Source: Penicillus capitatus (lineage: Eukaryota; Chlorophyta). Taken from it: a stretch of DNA of 64,000 bases. Both the position numbers and the translations under genes were made by a program. Of this stretch, positions 10,925 to 23,000 are shown piece after piece (position 1 is the stretch's first letter; every line of letters begins with the position of its first letter). Where the stretch lies: positions 682,001 to 746,000 of the forward strand of contig OZ287697.1 of NCBI GenBank assembly GCA_965649825.1, read 5' to 3'. The notes under the pieces were generated by a model. It ran no database searches. It saw nothing but the letters and a program-made list of their open reading frames with translations, and had not been told where the DNA came from.

Positions 10925-12025
10925 TCAGAACGCTCGGAATGCGTTCTCCGCTTCTTCAGCGTCCAACGGCTCTCCCGTTTCCGACGTGGATTCCTTGTAG
11001 CTGTCGAAGTAGCTTGTGTCGTTGGCCGTCTTGATCTTCGGAACAATCGGAGCACGCATCGTCCCTGCACCCCATCGACCTCTGTCCACACTGTCCTCCC
11101 CTGACGTATCCCTCACCGTTGGCAAGCGCGTTCCAGTCGAAGCCCTTGAAGAATCGGTGCTTCTTGATGTCGTCCACGCCGTTGTACAGGTTTCCGATGC
11201 GTTTGCTCTGATCTCCGTTGAGCAGCTTTCTTATCAAGTCCTGAAGACACCCGTCGTCGACGTGTGCCCACGTCTGTGATGTCTGTGTGCCTTGGCCCAC
11301 GGATCCATCGCTTTTGGATAGACGACGCGGCCGTCGAGGATCTGTTGGTAGACCACAAAAGGATTGTCGTCGCTGAAAGGAGGATAGCCCTCGAGCAGCT
11401 CGTAGAAGAGCACACCGAGACTCCAGAAATCCACAGCGACGCCATGACCGCGACTCTGAATCACTTCCGGCGCCAAGTACTCGGGAGTCCCGCACAGCGT
11501 CCACGTTCTACGGGGAATAATGCGAGGATCTTCGACAGCATCGCCACAGCGTGTGACACACCTCTCGCTCACTTTCTTCGCAAACCCGAAATCTGTCAGC
11601 TTAGCATAGCCGTTCTTGTCCAGCATTACGTTTTCAGGTTTGAGATCTCAATAGGCCACGTTGTGTGCGTGCAGTTCTTCCAGGATCAACGTCAGGCAGG
11701 CGATGTAGAAACGCACGATCGCCACCGAAAAGCGTCCAGCGCGTTGCAAATGAAAAAAGAGCTCGCCGCCAGGCACATACTCGAGAACCATGTAGATATG
11801 CGACCTGTCCTGGAACGCTCCAGCCCTGCACACATGTTGCGTCGCCGCTGAGAATGCGAATGGGAGACAGACAGATTGGCAATGCGTGGATGCTGGATGT
11901 CCTGCAGAACAGCCCTTTCGCTGAGGATATGCTCCACTTGTTTGCGCTTGAGCAGAAGCGATTTCTTCATGATTTTCAAGGCAAAGAATTGCCCATCGCG
12001 TTTGTCTCTCACAAGCCGGACACGC
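10925..12025 (-). pseudogene. PKA-type kinase lacking its first exon and glycine loop (copy A)
   Basis: The same exons as the intact kinase at 46799-48074, running leftward: VAIK-type lysine region (FFALKIMKKS), [28 protein letters not shown] and the C-terminal tail SYFDSYKE. Homology to the intact gene stops at 12025, just after the codons for the glycine-rich loop (GTGSFAR), so the ATP-clamping loop, start codon and exon 1 are missing. An upstream open frame (to about 12150) reads into it but supplies no loop. It is most likely inactive; it could only be expressed as a truncated kinase-like fragment. Confidence 0.8.
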
Positions 12026-12113
12026 ACACAAGAATCTATGAATAGAGCAACTGCTTTTACACTAATGGTGTCTATAAACAAAATGTCGACTTTCTCTGAA
12101 TAGATGGGATGTT

Positions 12114-12679
12114 TCAGATTAGGGATCGTCGTCTGAGTTCCTTCGCACAACTTTCACAGACACGCTTGTGTGACCTGGCGAAGCAGAACAGTCTCGCCCA
12201 GAGAGTGAGCGTTTTAACAAAAGAGATCCGCACGCTGATTTGTGAAGATATACTGAAGTTTGAGGAGCAGAAAGACAAAAAGCACAGTTGCCAATGCCTT
12301 CCGACTCTCCCGCCTCAGCCGCAGACGGTTGAGAACACTTCTTTTGCTCTTTTGACTCCTCCTCTTCACTCGCAGAGGATGAGTGCGAATATCTTCGCTG
12401 CCTTTGGCGATTCTGTCCTCGCGAACCGCGATGATGCTCTTGTTTATCGGACATCCTTGACATAACGGTCCAAGCAATCACACACACCGTCATGGCTGGT
12501 AGCCATAAAGGAACTGGCGACGAGAAAGAGAATGGGAACATGAAGGATCGAGACGGTTGCACACGGAAATTCGATAACGTTCCAATATTGCTTTCCGGTA
12601 AGAGTCTATGAAAAGACAGGGTGTTTGAGTATGCTGCCTCGAAGAATCCTCGAAACAACCAAACGAAAGAGGGCGACAA
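12114..12679 (-). pseudogene. MDM2-type RING finger protein, broken at the 3' end
   Basis: The C-terminal part reads CAFCLSAPQTSVYLHKSA, then across an intron starting GTGCGGATC (about 12216-12182 on the plus axis) SHKRVCESCAKEL, matching the first half of an MDM2-like RING and the intact relative at 25326. The frame ends at TGA (12114-12116) exactly where the final CPxC zinc pair should follow. In the next frame a decayed HPIYSEKV replaces CPVCMAKV. Upstream lie a hydrophobic segment (VPLWLPAMTVCVIAWTVM) and an Arg/Ser/Glu-rich stretch. The break lies about 90 bp from the edge of the inserted 4-kb block. Exons beyond 12,680 are uncertain. Confidence 0.55.
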
Positions 12680-13019
12680 CGGCTTCCGAGGTTTCTGGCG
12701 TTGTACTTAAGAACCCTCGGACAGTCTGTCAATGTCACTCACGTCAGGCGTCCTATCCACACCGTCGTCGTCGACGACAACGATGTGACGATGAATCCGG
12801 AGGGCCTTCGTCTCAGAACCTCGGCATCGATGTCAAACAGACGTTTTCATATTTGGATATTGGTGTCGCAGCGAGGTTGTCAGCCAGGTATCCCGCGTAG
12901 ATTTTTGAGAATGGCAACAAATCACCAAGGTCGAAAACTGACGCCGTTCAACAGATCTCCACTTCATCCGCCAACTAAACTCCGTCGACATGCGATTCTC
13001 TTTTGTACATAAGACTGTT

Positions 13020-13610
13020 GCCGGATCGCTGTGAGAGAGGACAGAGTGCGGCTAAGCAAAACGTCTTCCAAAGACAACGAGTATAATGCTTCACATCCGC
13101 AATTGCTAACGATCTGTGTTGTTGATCCTCACAATGTTCGTTGTCCTTCTCGCGACGCGAGAGATATGGAGAAGACTTCGTACGACTTACACAAAATCCC
13201 ATCGCCTCCCGAGAACTGGCTCTTCGGTCACACCTTGAAATTCGTGTATGGGAACGCAGCAAACCAAATTTCTCAGTGGGCGCGAAAACAACATGAATAA
13301 CTCGGCCAATCCAAAATCATGAACATGCGAATTCTTCATAAACGCTTTCAGATCTGTCTTCATGCGACGCCGCTCTTGTTGGCCATGGATGAAGCCATCA
13401 GCAAAGAGAGCATGAGAATCGCTCACATACATACTCGCAGTGACTTTTTATCGTATGGCGATAATGGACACCGTGCTTGCGGGATACAGAATTCCGAAAG
13501 GGACCCTTGTCTTCACGCCTGGCAATCATACCTTCGCTGTCAAAGAGGATTGGGGCGATCCAGACGTTCTCCGTCCAGAAAGATAACTTACGGGAGGGGA
13601 CATGTCGGTT
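13020..13610 (+). pseudogene. Cytochrome P450 relic
   Basis: An N-terminal piece reads IPSPPENWLFGHTLKF (the proline-rich P450 hinge). After a short degenerate stretch, DTVLAGYRIPKGTLVF followed by WGDPDVLRPER appears: the region between the ExxR helix and the haem loop. The ExxR Arg is replaced (ESLT), the several hundred residues between the two parts are absent, a stop follows PER, and no FxxGxRxCxG haem-binding cysteine is seen. This is the remains of a P450 gene and cannot encode an active enzyme. Confidence 0.7.
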
Positions 13611-13752
13611 AAGTACAATCTGGGTTTTCTCATAGGTCCAAGGGACTACCGGACAGCGATTGTCGATTTGTTGAATGAATATCGCCCAGGCCTGAGTCAA
13701 AGAGAGATCTCACTCTTCATGCAGCGAAATTTTCGTCGGACAGGCTAGACAG

Positions 13753-14139
13753 CTATTTTCTGCCTTTGTTTCTCAGACGGTGGCGTTGATTGTACAGAGT
13801 TTCGTCTTTTTGTAACGGTGAAGTGGGAATCGTCATCTTGCAATCTCTACGCGATTCCGAAGGCCACACGCCCGTGGTGCGAGCGCCGTGGAAGAGCAAC
13901 ATGTTTAGCTCTAGTGCGTAACTGACACCTACCTCCATCCACCATCTAGCTGGCTTCCCCTTCGAGTATCCGCACTCGATTTTTTCCTTCAGTTGCCATG
14001 AACACCGGACAAGTAAGACACCGCCACCAGGTAGATCATTATGCACCTCTGGCTTTTTCGCAATTTCCCTCGACGCGTCGTTGACGTCATCAGAGGGTAA
14101 TCCGCCAGCGTCATTACCGATGGGTTGGAGTTTCCTCAT
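13753..14139 (-). CDS. Unassigned open frame, 128 codons
   Basis: An uninterrupted minus-strand frame between the P450 relic and the large beta-helix gene. The protein is basic at its end (YNQRHRLRNKGRK) and has no family I recognise. Codon use does not clearly separate it from chance. It may be an exon of a small gene or nothing. Confidence 0.2.
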   Translation of the reverse strand: MRKLQPIGNDAGGLPSDDVNDASREIAKKPEVHNDLPGGGVLLVRCSWQLKEKIECGYSKGKPARWWMEVGVSYALELNMLLFHGARTTGVWPSESRRDCKMTIPTSPLQKDETLYNQRHRLRNKGRK

Positions 14140-14329
14140 CGTTTCCGTTCAGTCAAAACTCCCAGGTCGCCACGCGTCCCCCGCGTGAAAACTTTTGTTC
14201 TACTCTGTTAGCGACGTAACGCCACTGACGCCTTCTGTTTTTTCGCGCTGAACATCCCAAAGCTTGTTGAAAAAGAAGCCGCTTTTCCTGTCGATTCAAC
14301 ACTGAGTTGTACTCGTCGTACCGTGTAAG

Positions 14330-17300
14330 ATGTGCTTCTCGAAGAAGGATATCCATAACTTCTCTATTCCGCTGCTTCTCCTCGCAGCGCTCGTCGTCTC
14401 CATTCGAGGGCAGAATATAGGTAAGCCACGCACTCATACACAACGCATTTTTCTTTCCTACAACGTCAACAGATAAATCGCTTGACGCTAAAATTCGTCC
14501 GCACGAAAAAAGAAAAACAAAATTCTTTGGCGCGTTTTTTGGCATTTCGACGTTGCTCATGTTGGCCGTCTACGTCAAACGACCGTGTTGTGTAGATGGT
14601 GGTCGTTGCGTACTCTCTGATGCGGAGATCGAAGATGTCTTCAACGAAGAGAAAACGACGTGGATGATCACAGACAGACTCTACCAACAGCACGGAATTC
14701 AGGAGATCCTCGACTGCGCGGCAGACAACGACGTCATTTCGCTGAACCTAACAAAGACCGTCGCCCCTACCGAGAGAATCGTCGTTCGCCGCAACGTAAC
14801 GATCGACGGAACGCCGCCGTCTGATGCGAATCCCTCAAGGGCACAAACAAAATTTACGTGTCCATCGGGCAAGGGACTTTTTCTCGTAAGGTACGCATAG
14901 CATCTCACACATTTTTGTTGTCGTACAATTTTTTCTCACACTTTCCAGAGACTGTGACTTTGCATTGAAGAATGTTGTCATCCAAAACTGCAAGCACGCT
15001 AAGACGGATGGCGTTGCCAGCATCATCGAAACCGCCAGGTGCTCGCACAAGTCTTCTCAGGAACGCGAACTGCGTCTATTCAATGTGACATTCAAACGGA
15101 ATGAGAATCTTGGAGGCTCAGTGGGACTCGTCGTGCACGATCCTGCGTGTCATGTCCGTCTTTTCATGCGCGACGTTCTTTTTCACGGCAATGGATATCG
15201 ACGTGCATCGCGTCTAGCGAGAGAGAATATTCTTGAGAACGTGGTCGTGAAAGAAAATGAAGGCCCCAAAATCAGAAACCGAAATCGTCCTTTCTTTTTC
15301 TTCCCTCGGAAATTCATTGCAAATCTGACAGATCTCGTCGTGGCGGACAACCGAAGGACGGCTTTTGTTACGGCGTACGACGGACAGTTAGAGATCGCGG
15401 ATTCTAAGTTCATCGGCAATTCGGGGAACAACATCGGCGTCGTTTTCGCCTTTTCGACTCGACTGACCGTAAAGAACTCTCAGTTCATCCGCAATGACTG
15501 TCAAGGCAGTGGGGCTGCCATTCTAGTATACAAAGGCTCTACAGCCGCTTTTTCCTTTTGTGAGTTTTTGGAGAATAATTCGACGGAGATCGGAGGCAGT
15601 GTGTACATTAAGCAAGTGCGAAGCGTTTTGTTCGAATCTTGCCGTTTTGTGCGAAACACTGCTGCTCATGATGTTGACACCGATGAATTTGTTCCTCTTG
15701 GCCAAGGGGGAGCCGTCTTCTATCAGGGCCACTTCTACCGAATAGACAGATTCGATGTATACACGAGCAAGATAGTGTTCAAGAAGTGTGATTTCATTCA
15801 GAATCGAGCTTATGGAGGGAGTGCTGTTTATTTTATACACGTCGGCGGAAAAATTCTGTTTCGTTCGTGTATTATTCGCGAGAATGAAGAGCTCTTTCAT
15901 CATAAAGTGCTATATAAGGATGTCGGTGGGGTAGTTCAAGTTTTTGCGAGCCGTATCTCAACCTTTCGAATGAGGCAGTCTGTCGTCGAGCGGAACAGCG
16001 GAGTCCGGGGAGGCGGTGTGTCCATCATCGGCGCACCGGGCAAACTGTATTTTGAGAAGACTATTTTCCGCAAGAATCGTGCACTGCGTGAAGCTGGAGG
16101 AGGGGTATTCGTCAGGGCGATCATAAATCACGATGAACCAACATCCTTGAAGATTCGTCAGTCTGTCTTCCGAGAAAATGAAGGAAGTACACTGGGAGGT
16201 TCTGTTTACGCCTCGGGAAAGCGCATAGAGGCGGAACTCTACAACTGTACCTTTGCAAACAATTCAGCAGTGAAGGGGGCGGCCGTGCTTGCAGATGCTG
16301 TCGACGCACTGGTTATCACAGATTGTATCTTTAGAGGTAATGGCGCCGCGATCAGTGGCGGCGCCATTGCGGCCGAGGCTGTGGTCACTAAGGTGTTCGA
16401 GAGTACTTTTATCGAGAACAAGAGTCAGTATGGTGGTGCCATTGCTGCGTTTTCCGGCCTTCTGATTTCCAGATCTGCCTTCCGCGGAAATGAAGCAGGC
16501 GCTAGTGGGGGAGCTTTGCATGTCAACTATCGGTACTACGATCCCATCGACGAAGTGGGCAGTTACAGTTATATTGGACTCTTTAAGAGTACATTCGTCA
16601 ACAATCGTGCAGATGGTTCTGGAGGCGCTGTCCACAACATCATGAACGTCGATTTGAAGACAGGAGACTGTATATTCAAGCGAAACAGAGCAAGCGTTGG
16701 TGGAGGTCTGTCGATTCTGCATGGACCGAAAAGACAGTGGAAGCATGTCGTCAAACGCAGTAAGTTTTTTGAGAATCGCGCTCTGATCGGAGGTAAGAAA
16801 GAAGAGAATACGGTGTATTGGTGATGGAGTGTTGTTCGTAGGCGCCATCTCGTTGATCGATGCCTCGGCCTATTCCTTCCCTCCTGACCGTGAGCCGTAC
16901 ATTGGTCGTTACAATTTTCGGTATGACGCGAAGCGCAATTTCAGCTTGACGCACACAGAAGGCGGTTTTCGATTTCGAAAAAGTGTGATTGAGAGGAATA
17001 CAGCCGAACGCTCCGGTGGAGGCATCTACTGCGAAGACATCACACTTTTGAAGATCGACGATCAGCCCATGAAACATTTTAGGCAACAAAATGTCGAGTG
17101 CCCAAACACTGTCGCCATTCCGTCCGTCGATATGGAGAACATTCGAAACAATACGGTGCGAAAGAGCGCGAGCGAGAGTCACGAAGAAAATCTGTCAACT
17201 ATATCGAGCAGCTTCTGCGTGACAGTTCTCGAGAATGATCAGCCCATTGCGTCGATTCGTCACGGAGGCGTGTATCGCATTGAGCAGTGGAAAAGTGGAG

Positions 17301-19608
17301 AGATCTTTCCCGTTCTCCGCGTAACGATGCATGACAGTTTGGGAAACAACTTTTCTCAGACGAAGCCACCACAGCCGCTGACAGGATCACAAATCAGTGA
17401 GCCGCAGAACGCCTACGGAAATGTTGCAAGCGCCATGCTGCGATCAAAACGTGATGCGTCCTTTCCGCACAGCTTTCTGACGAATGATGTTTCGGCAGAC
17501 CTGTCCTCAGGCGTCGCCGTGATAGAGCCTGGTCATCGATATGCCAAACCTGGTCACTATCAGCTAACACTCAGCGTTGAGGGATTTCCGTCATCGGAGG
17601 TCATCATCCAGATCGACGTCCGTCGCTGCACCATCAATGAACAGGCAGATGTCGATGCAGCCGTCTGCACACAGTGCGATTCGAATCAGTACAATTTCGA
17701 TGCTGGCAACGATCGGAGCAAGTGCATTCGATGTCCCGAGCACGGTAACTGCTCGACGGTCTTCACTCTCCCGCAGGCAGGATACTGGAACTCTTTTCCT
17801 TGCTCGCATCACATGGATCGTTGTCTGAATGAAGATGCTTGCACAACAGTGAATGAGAGTTTTCTGGAGGGACTTCTGAAAAACGAAACATCTTGTGCGT
17901 TTGATGACGCGACCAGGGTGGAGTACCAGTCCAGTCACTGTGCAGAAAACTATGAGGATGTCCTCTGTGGATCTTGCAAGAACACTAGTGGACGGTTGGG
18001 TGCATTTGTGTGTGCTGCATGCATTCCTAAAGAACTGGCAGCGATGGGACTGATTGGGATGATCATCTTACAACTGTGTCTTGCCCTCTTGCAAATCAAG
18101 GAGACACTGGATTCCGACGAAACAAATTCCGATCAAGACGCTCTCTCCTTGAGAGTCATCGCCAGCAGCAGAAGATCTGTTCGTTCTGTCGCACAGTACG
18201 AATCACTAGAGCATGGTCTGGAAGTGGACAGAGCTTCCATCGCTGCAAGGAGTATCCAAACGACCTCCTCGCGCAGAGCCACAGACATCAGAAACGCAAG
18301 ATGGCGATTTCTGCAGACTTTAAAGGTATGCTTGTTATGAATGCGTGCTTTTCATAGAGAGCTCACTGCAGATCACTATCAACCTGTTGCAGACAGTGGT
18401 AGCTGCTGCATCGCTCGATGTGTCATGGACTCGTCCCTCTCTTGATCTGTTCAAATCTTTCGGTGAGTATCAGCAGATGGATCTACATCTCTTATGAGTT
18501 CCTCTCTCTGACAGATAGCATCGGAGGATCTTTTGCCATCACATCTTCGTTCTCCCTGGATTGCCTGTTACCGACAGGGACAGCAGCTCCGAGAACGATC
18601 ATCCGGCAGATCCTTATTGCGCTGCTGCCTGTGCTGATCAGCCTAGCGATCTGTGTCTCCTGGTCATTGCTCGAGATCAAGAGCGAGAGAATAGCTGGAC
18701 GGTTGGCAAGAAGGATCATCCTGGTGCACATTGTTGTTGCTTACAACTTCTATCTCCTGCTTTTCAAGGTCGCTGTCGATGCTTACAACTGTATCTCTGT
18801 CCATGACAGCAGCAACCTCGATGACATCCAGTCCATCGATCGCTACTGGGCACTGGACACGTCAATACGATGCTACACAAGCAGCCATCTGCTTTTCATT
18901 CGGACAGTTTCGATTCCTTTGCTGCTCTTTGGCGTCAGTTATCCAGTGCTGCTGGCTGTGTTCCTCGTCAACAGCCGCAAAAATGGCACCCTGTCCTCCA
19001 CGTGGACACAGGAGACAATGGGCTTCTTGTTTGCGGGTTTCGAAGAGAGGTTCGTTCACTGGGACTGTTTGATTCTTCTACGAAAGGCAGTGATCTCGGT
19101 TATCGTTGTCTTTGCTTATCAACTGGGTCGGGACTTGCAAGGTCTTCTTGCCATGGCTGTCCTTGTCCTTGCACTTTTCTTCCAGGCGCGTTTTGCCCCC
19201 TTTAAACACGAACTTGGAAATCTGAATGCCTTGGAATCAGCGTCGCTCCTTGTGAGCTTCTTCACTTTCTTTTGCGGTCTCCTTTTTGGCAATGAGAAAC
19301 TGAAGGGTGTTTTTCTCAGAGGAATACTCACTGTCCTCGTTGTCGGTAGCAATATTGGATTGTTTGTTGTTCTCTTTTTTCTTTTGGCTAAACTGAAATT
19401 CCGGCAGATTAAACTCAAGCTTGACGAGAATCAGGTCCACTGCGGTCAGGGGAGACCACATGAAGTCATTCTTGCTTTTGCCAAGTATCAGTTCACTAGC
19501 TTCTGCATGCTGATGTGTAAATGGTGGCAAGTTGACGACCGAGAGACGACGACCCAACCAACTGTTGAACTCTCGCGTGCTGATAAAAACTCAGTCCATA
19601 AAAACTGA
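14330..19608 (+). CDS. Large secreted-type beta-helix (Pmp-like repeat) protein with Cys-rich module and multiple membrane spans
   Basis: Six exons (14330-14420, 14473-14890, 14949-16792, 16842-18325, 18372-18462, 18515-19608) join to 5022 nt, exactly 1,673 codons plus stop. The N-terminus is a signal peptide (IPLLLLAALVVSI), soon followed by a second hydrophobic stretch. Residues of about 170-800 form a right-handed parallel beta-helix of polymorphic-outer-membrane-protein type: repeated SxFxxNxA and GGAI/GGGV units. A Cys-rich module follows (CTQCDSNQYNF, CPEHGNC, CGSC), then seven or so hydrophobic helices and a charged tail. Proteins of this plan occur in algae and other protists; their function is unknown, presumably cell-surface adhesion or sensing. 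Confidence 0.88.
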
Positions 19609-20027
19609 ATCTCTTCTGCAGAGGAGGAATTGTTCGATCGAACATCATGTTGGATGACATGCTCATGGACCCGAGACATGAACTGTAAAAACACGTGTAA
19701 TGAATTGACCTTCTACGGAGTTTTTCCGCATGACACCTGCCTCGATGTATCCAAATAGCCCACGGAGATGCATACATGGAACGATCACCTCTGCTCTGTC
19801 GTGATTTTGGAAAGTCTATGATCGCATATCAGCACACTTCTTCAAACTTTACAGTATCTTTGTCACTCCATATTTCAAGGTATCTAAGTTTCAAATCTCT
19901 GTACGGTGGGTGCAGACAACGATGTTCTGCAGCATTTGACATCCATTCAAAAACAGATATTTTGACTTATCACATCTTATCTGCTCTTTCAAGGTATGTT
20001 TGAGCAGGACCCGCTTCACAGGGTTTC
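19609..20027. other. Intergenic, no gene seen
   Basis: This lies between the 3' ends of the convergent beta-helix gene and TOP2. It is AT-richer with no supported frame, and probably holds both 3' untranslated regions. Confidence 0.5.
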
Positions 20028-23000
20028 TTATTCGCTGCTGGAATCGCTAGCCGCCTTCGAACCTTCAAAATCTGAATCGCTATCGTGATCGGATACTTCG
20101 TGGACATCTGAGTCTTGCAAGAAGTCCTCGTCGATATCTCTATCTTCGTTTGGCCGCCGAGCCTGTCGTCTTGGTCTCTTTCGGGGCTCTTCAGTGGCAA
20201 CAACTGTCATCTCCAGTGGTTCTTCTTCGGATTCGGTATCATCATCGAGCATAAGAACAGCAGCTACACATCAGCGATCCGTTGAACGAAATGCAACAGA
20301 GAAAAACATACTTCGCTCTTTTCGTTTAGGCCTTTGAACTGGTGAACTCACTTCTGCGTCTTCTGCGATTTCAGCAAGTGGTTGCCTCGCTTGCTGACTG
20401 GTTTGGGCCATCGATGGGTTAGACGATCCACTTTGAAGCCCAAGTACATCGAACTGACTGACCAGTGGCTGACTGGTCGATCCTGCGCCACTGTCCATGC
20501 TCACATCTGTCGATGTCATCGTCCTGCCGTTTCCTGCTCCCCTGCCACGTCCTGCTCTTCCCCTGCCTCTGCCTCTTCTTGCACTTGTTTGCGATTCTGC
20601 CACTTCAGCAGGCTGTTGATTAGAGCTTCGTCCCGCAGTACTGCGTCCACGTGCACTTCCCCGTCGACCCTGAGTGTACAAACCCTGTCTTTTCGATGCA
20701 CTGCCAATTGGACAGAAACTTACACGACCTCCTCGCCGACCTCGTGACGCCGCTGGTTGGCTGATCCTGCCATACGCTTCCATGCTCTCCAGACACGTGT
20801 TCAAGTAGTTCATATATTTCTAAAGAACACAGTCATTGTAGACGAGGAAAAATGTTAAGTTACCTCGCGTAGTGTACGAAGATCCTCTCGCCACATATCC
20901 TTTGGTTCCCTCTGGCTGATCTCGAGGACATACCGCTTCTGCGCTTCCAGCTCTGCCTGAAGCTCTTGGACTTTTTCCAATGTCAGCTGATCGATGGGCA
21001 TTCTTAGTAGATAGTTGTAGGTGGCCCTATCTGTCGTGCCTTCGCCATCCTCGACTGTCGCTTCTGTCTGGTGTGCTTTCTTCGAATCTGGAAGTTGTTT
21101 ATCGAACGCCATGTGTTCCATATCTTCAATGACATCTTGTTTTTTCCGGTTTGCCAACACCAGCTTCCCTTCCACTACTGCCGTAATGAACCGGGCCTTG
21201 TTGTCGAGAACGTTCATCTCGTGCTCAGCATTCTGCACATAAGCTTCCAAAAGCGGCATAGATAGAAGAAACACTTACGGCGACGATAGAGGCTTTTCGC
21301 TTGAAGTAATATTCCATTCGCACCGTGAAGAACTGCGAGAGTATCTCCTTGACATTCGAGTACTTCTGTATGCGCCCATCTGGACTAAACAACACCATGT
21401 TCGTCGTCGACAGTTTCGTCTTCAGTTTGAGGCCCTCAGCAATCCCTTGCAGTTGTAAACGCTGCATCTGCTCGGAATCCACGTAGATGGTAAGATGGAC
21501 GAGTGTATCTGTCGTTCCATCGGAATAGTCTGTGATCAGTGCTGGCGTATCTGGTCCAGGAGAAACCATAGCCTTCTTCAGGAAGTCTTTGTAGTCATCT
21601 GTCCATTTTCGCAGGGCCAGATCAAATATCTCAATGATCCCCTCCTCTTCATTCACTGAATATCTTCCAGTCACTGAGAAGGACTCTCCATGAGGAGGGA
21701 TGGGCTCAATGGTTCCAGTATAGCCCATATACCACGGCTCCATCATCTGAGGCTCTTCACCATCCAGCATGCCCAGTAGATTGTCGATGATGTTGAGAGG
21801 ATTGTAATTAGGTATGCTGGTACTCCATCCAGTGCCAATGCCTTCGGCGCCGTTTACCAGGACCATGGGAATGATCGGCACATACCACTTCGGCTGAATG
21901 GACTTGCCATCGTCGTCCAGATATTGCAGAATATCATCATCGGGTTTAAGGAAGATATAACGGGTCAAAGGACCCTGTGAAGTATGCAGGTATCGCGCAC
22001 TGGCAGCATCTTTTCCGCCCTACAGGAAAGAAGAATAAACAACTGTTTATGTTACTTGTCATCAGCATTGATCACCAGTAGTCGTGTTCCAAATTGTCCG
22101 TTGGGCTCCAAAAGGTTGATATTGTTAGACCCAACATGGTTTTGGGCAAGTCCAATGATGGTCGCGCTAAGACTTGTGTCGCCGTGATGGTATGCTGCAT
22201 GCTGACTGACGTATCCAGTGAGTTCGACTACCTAAACGCGCCAATGAACACATGTGTTTTGGTAGTGGGACTGAGCAGAACCTTCATTTCGGCAGGACCC
22301 TTCTTCAGGATGCTGTAAATGATTTTTCTCTGTCCAACTTTTAACCCGTCCATCAGAGCTGGAATCGATCGGTCGATGTCTGCCATCGAGAACAGAATGA
22401 GCTCCTTGTTCACGAACTCTGTGTACGTCAGTTGAGATTCGTTGTGATCGATGCACGTTCCTTCTTCGAAAGCTGCCAGCCATTCCTTCCGATCTGCTGC
22501 GCGTTTCTTAGAGAAAGCCATGTCGATGGCCTCGTCGGCTTCCGTCCCTGGCACGAACGACACACTTGCAATAGAGGGATCATAGGACTGGGGATGTGCT
22601 AACCTTCATACGTGAACTGCTTCCTGTGAAATGACAGCGCCTTAAAATAGTTGACAGCATCCATCCGATTGGACGTTCCGAGTCCTTTGTAGTATTTTAT
22701 GGTCCATTTCTTCCTATCTGCTCCCAACTCTTCCTTCCACCGCTCATACTCGGGGATTGTATAGAAAGCTTTCACATCTTTCTTGTATGTGGCCTATGAC
22801 AGCAAGCAGCATCAACTGACTCGAGTCGAGGTGAGGCAGGAAGATCACTTTAACGATCGGCGTAACGAAAACCTGTATGAAGTTCGGCAATTGTAGCAAC
22901 GATGGATGGCAATGATGCAGGAAGTTAATGATGAGTCCCTTTATATGGGATCCATCAAAATCCTGATCGGTCATAATCATCACGTGCCCGTAGCGGAGTT

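Larger units (their letters stand above)
8060..12025. repeat. Segmental duplication, copy A (inverted partner at 46974-50955)
   Basis: The order here is flank, hairpin element, eS8 (+), PKA kinase (-). The same order and sequence recur reverse-complemented at 46974-50955. Homology ends abruptly at 12025, inside the kinase exon that should carry the glycine-rich loop; the partner boundary is 46974. The other end fades near 8060 / 50955. Differences include single substitutions, a 2-nt insertion near 49031 and about 28 extra bases after the kinase stop in copy B. Copy B keeps the complete kinase and is therefore the likelier source of that end. Confidence 0.9.
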
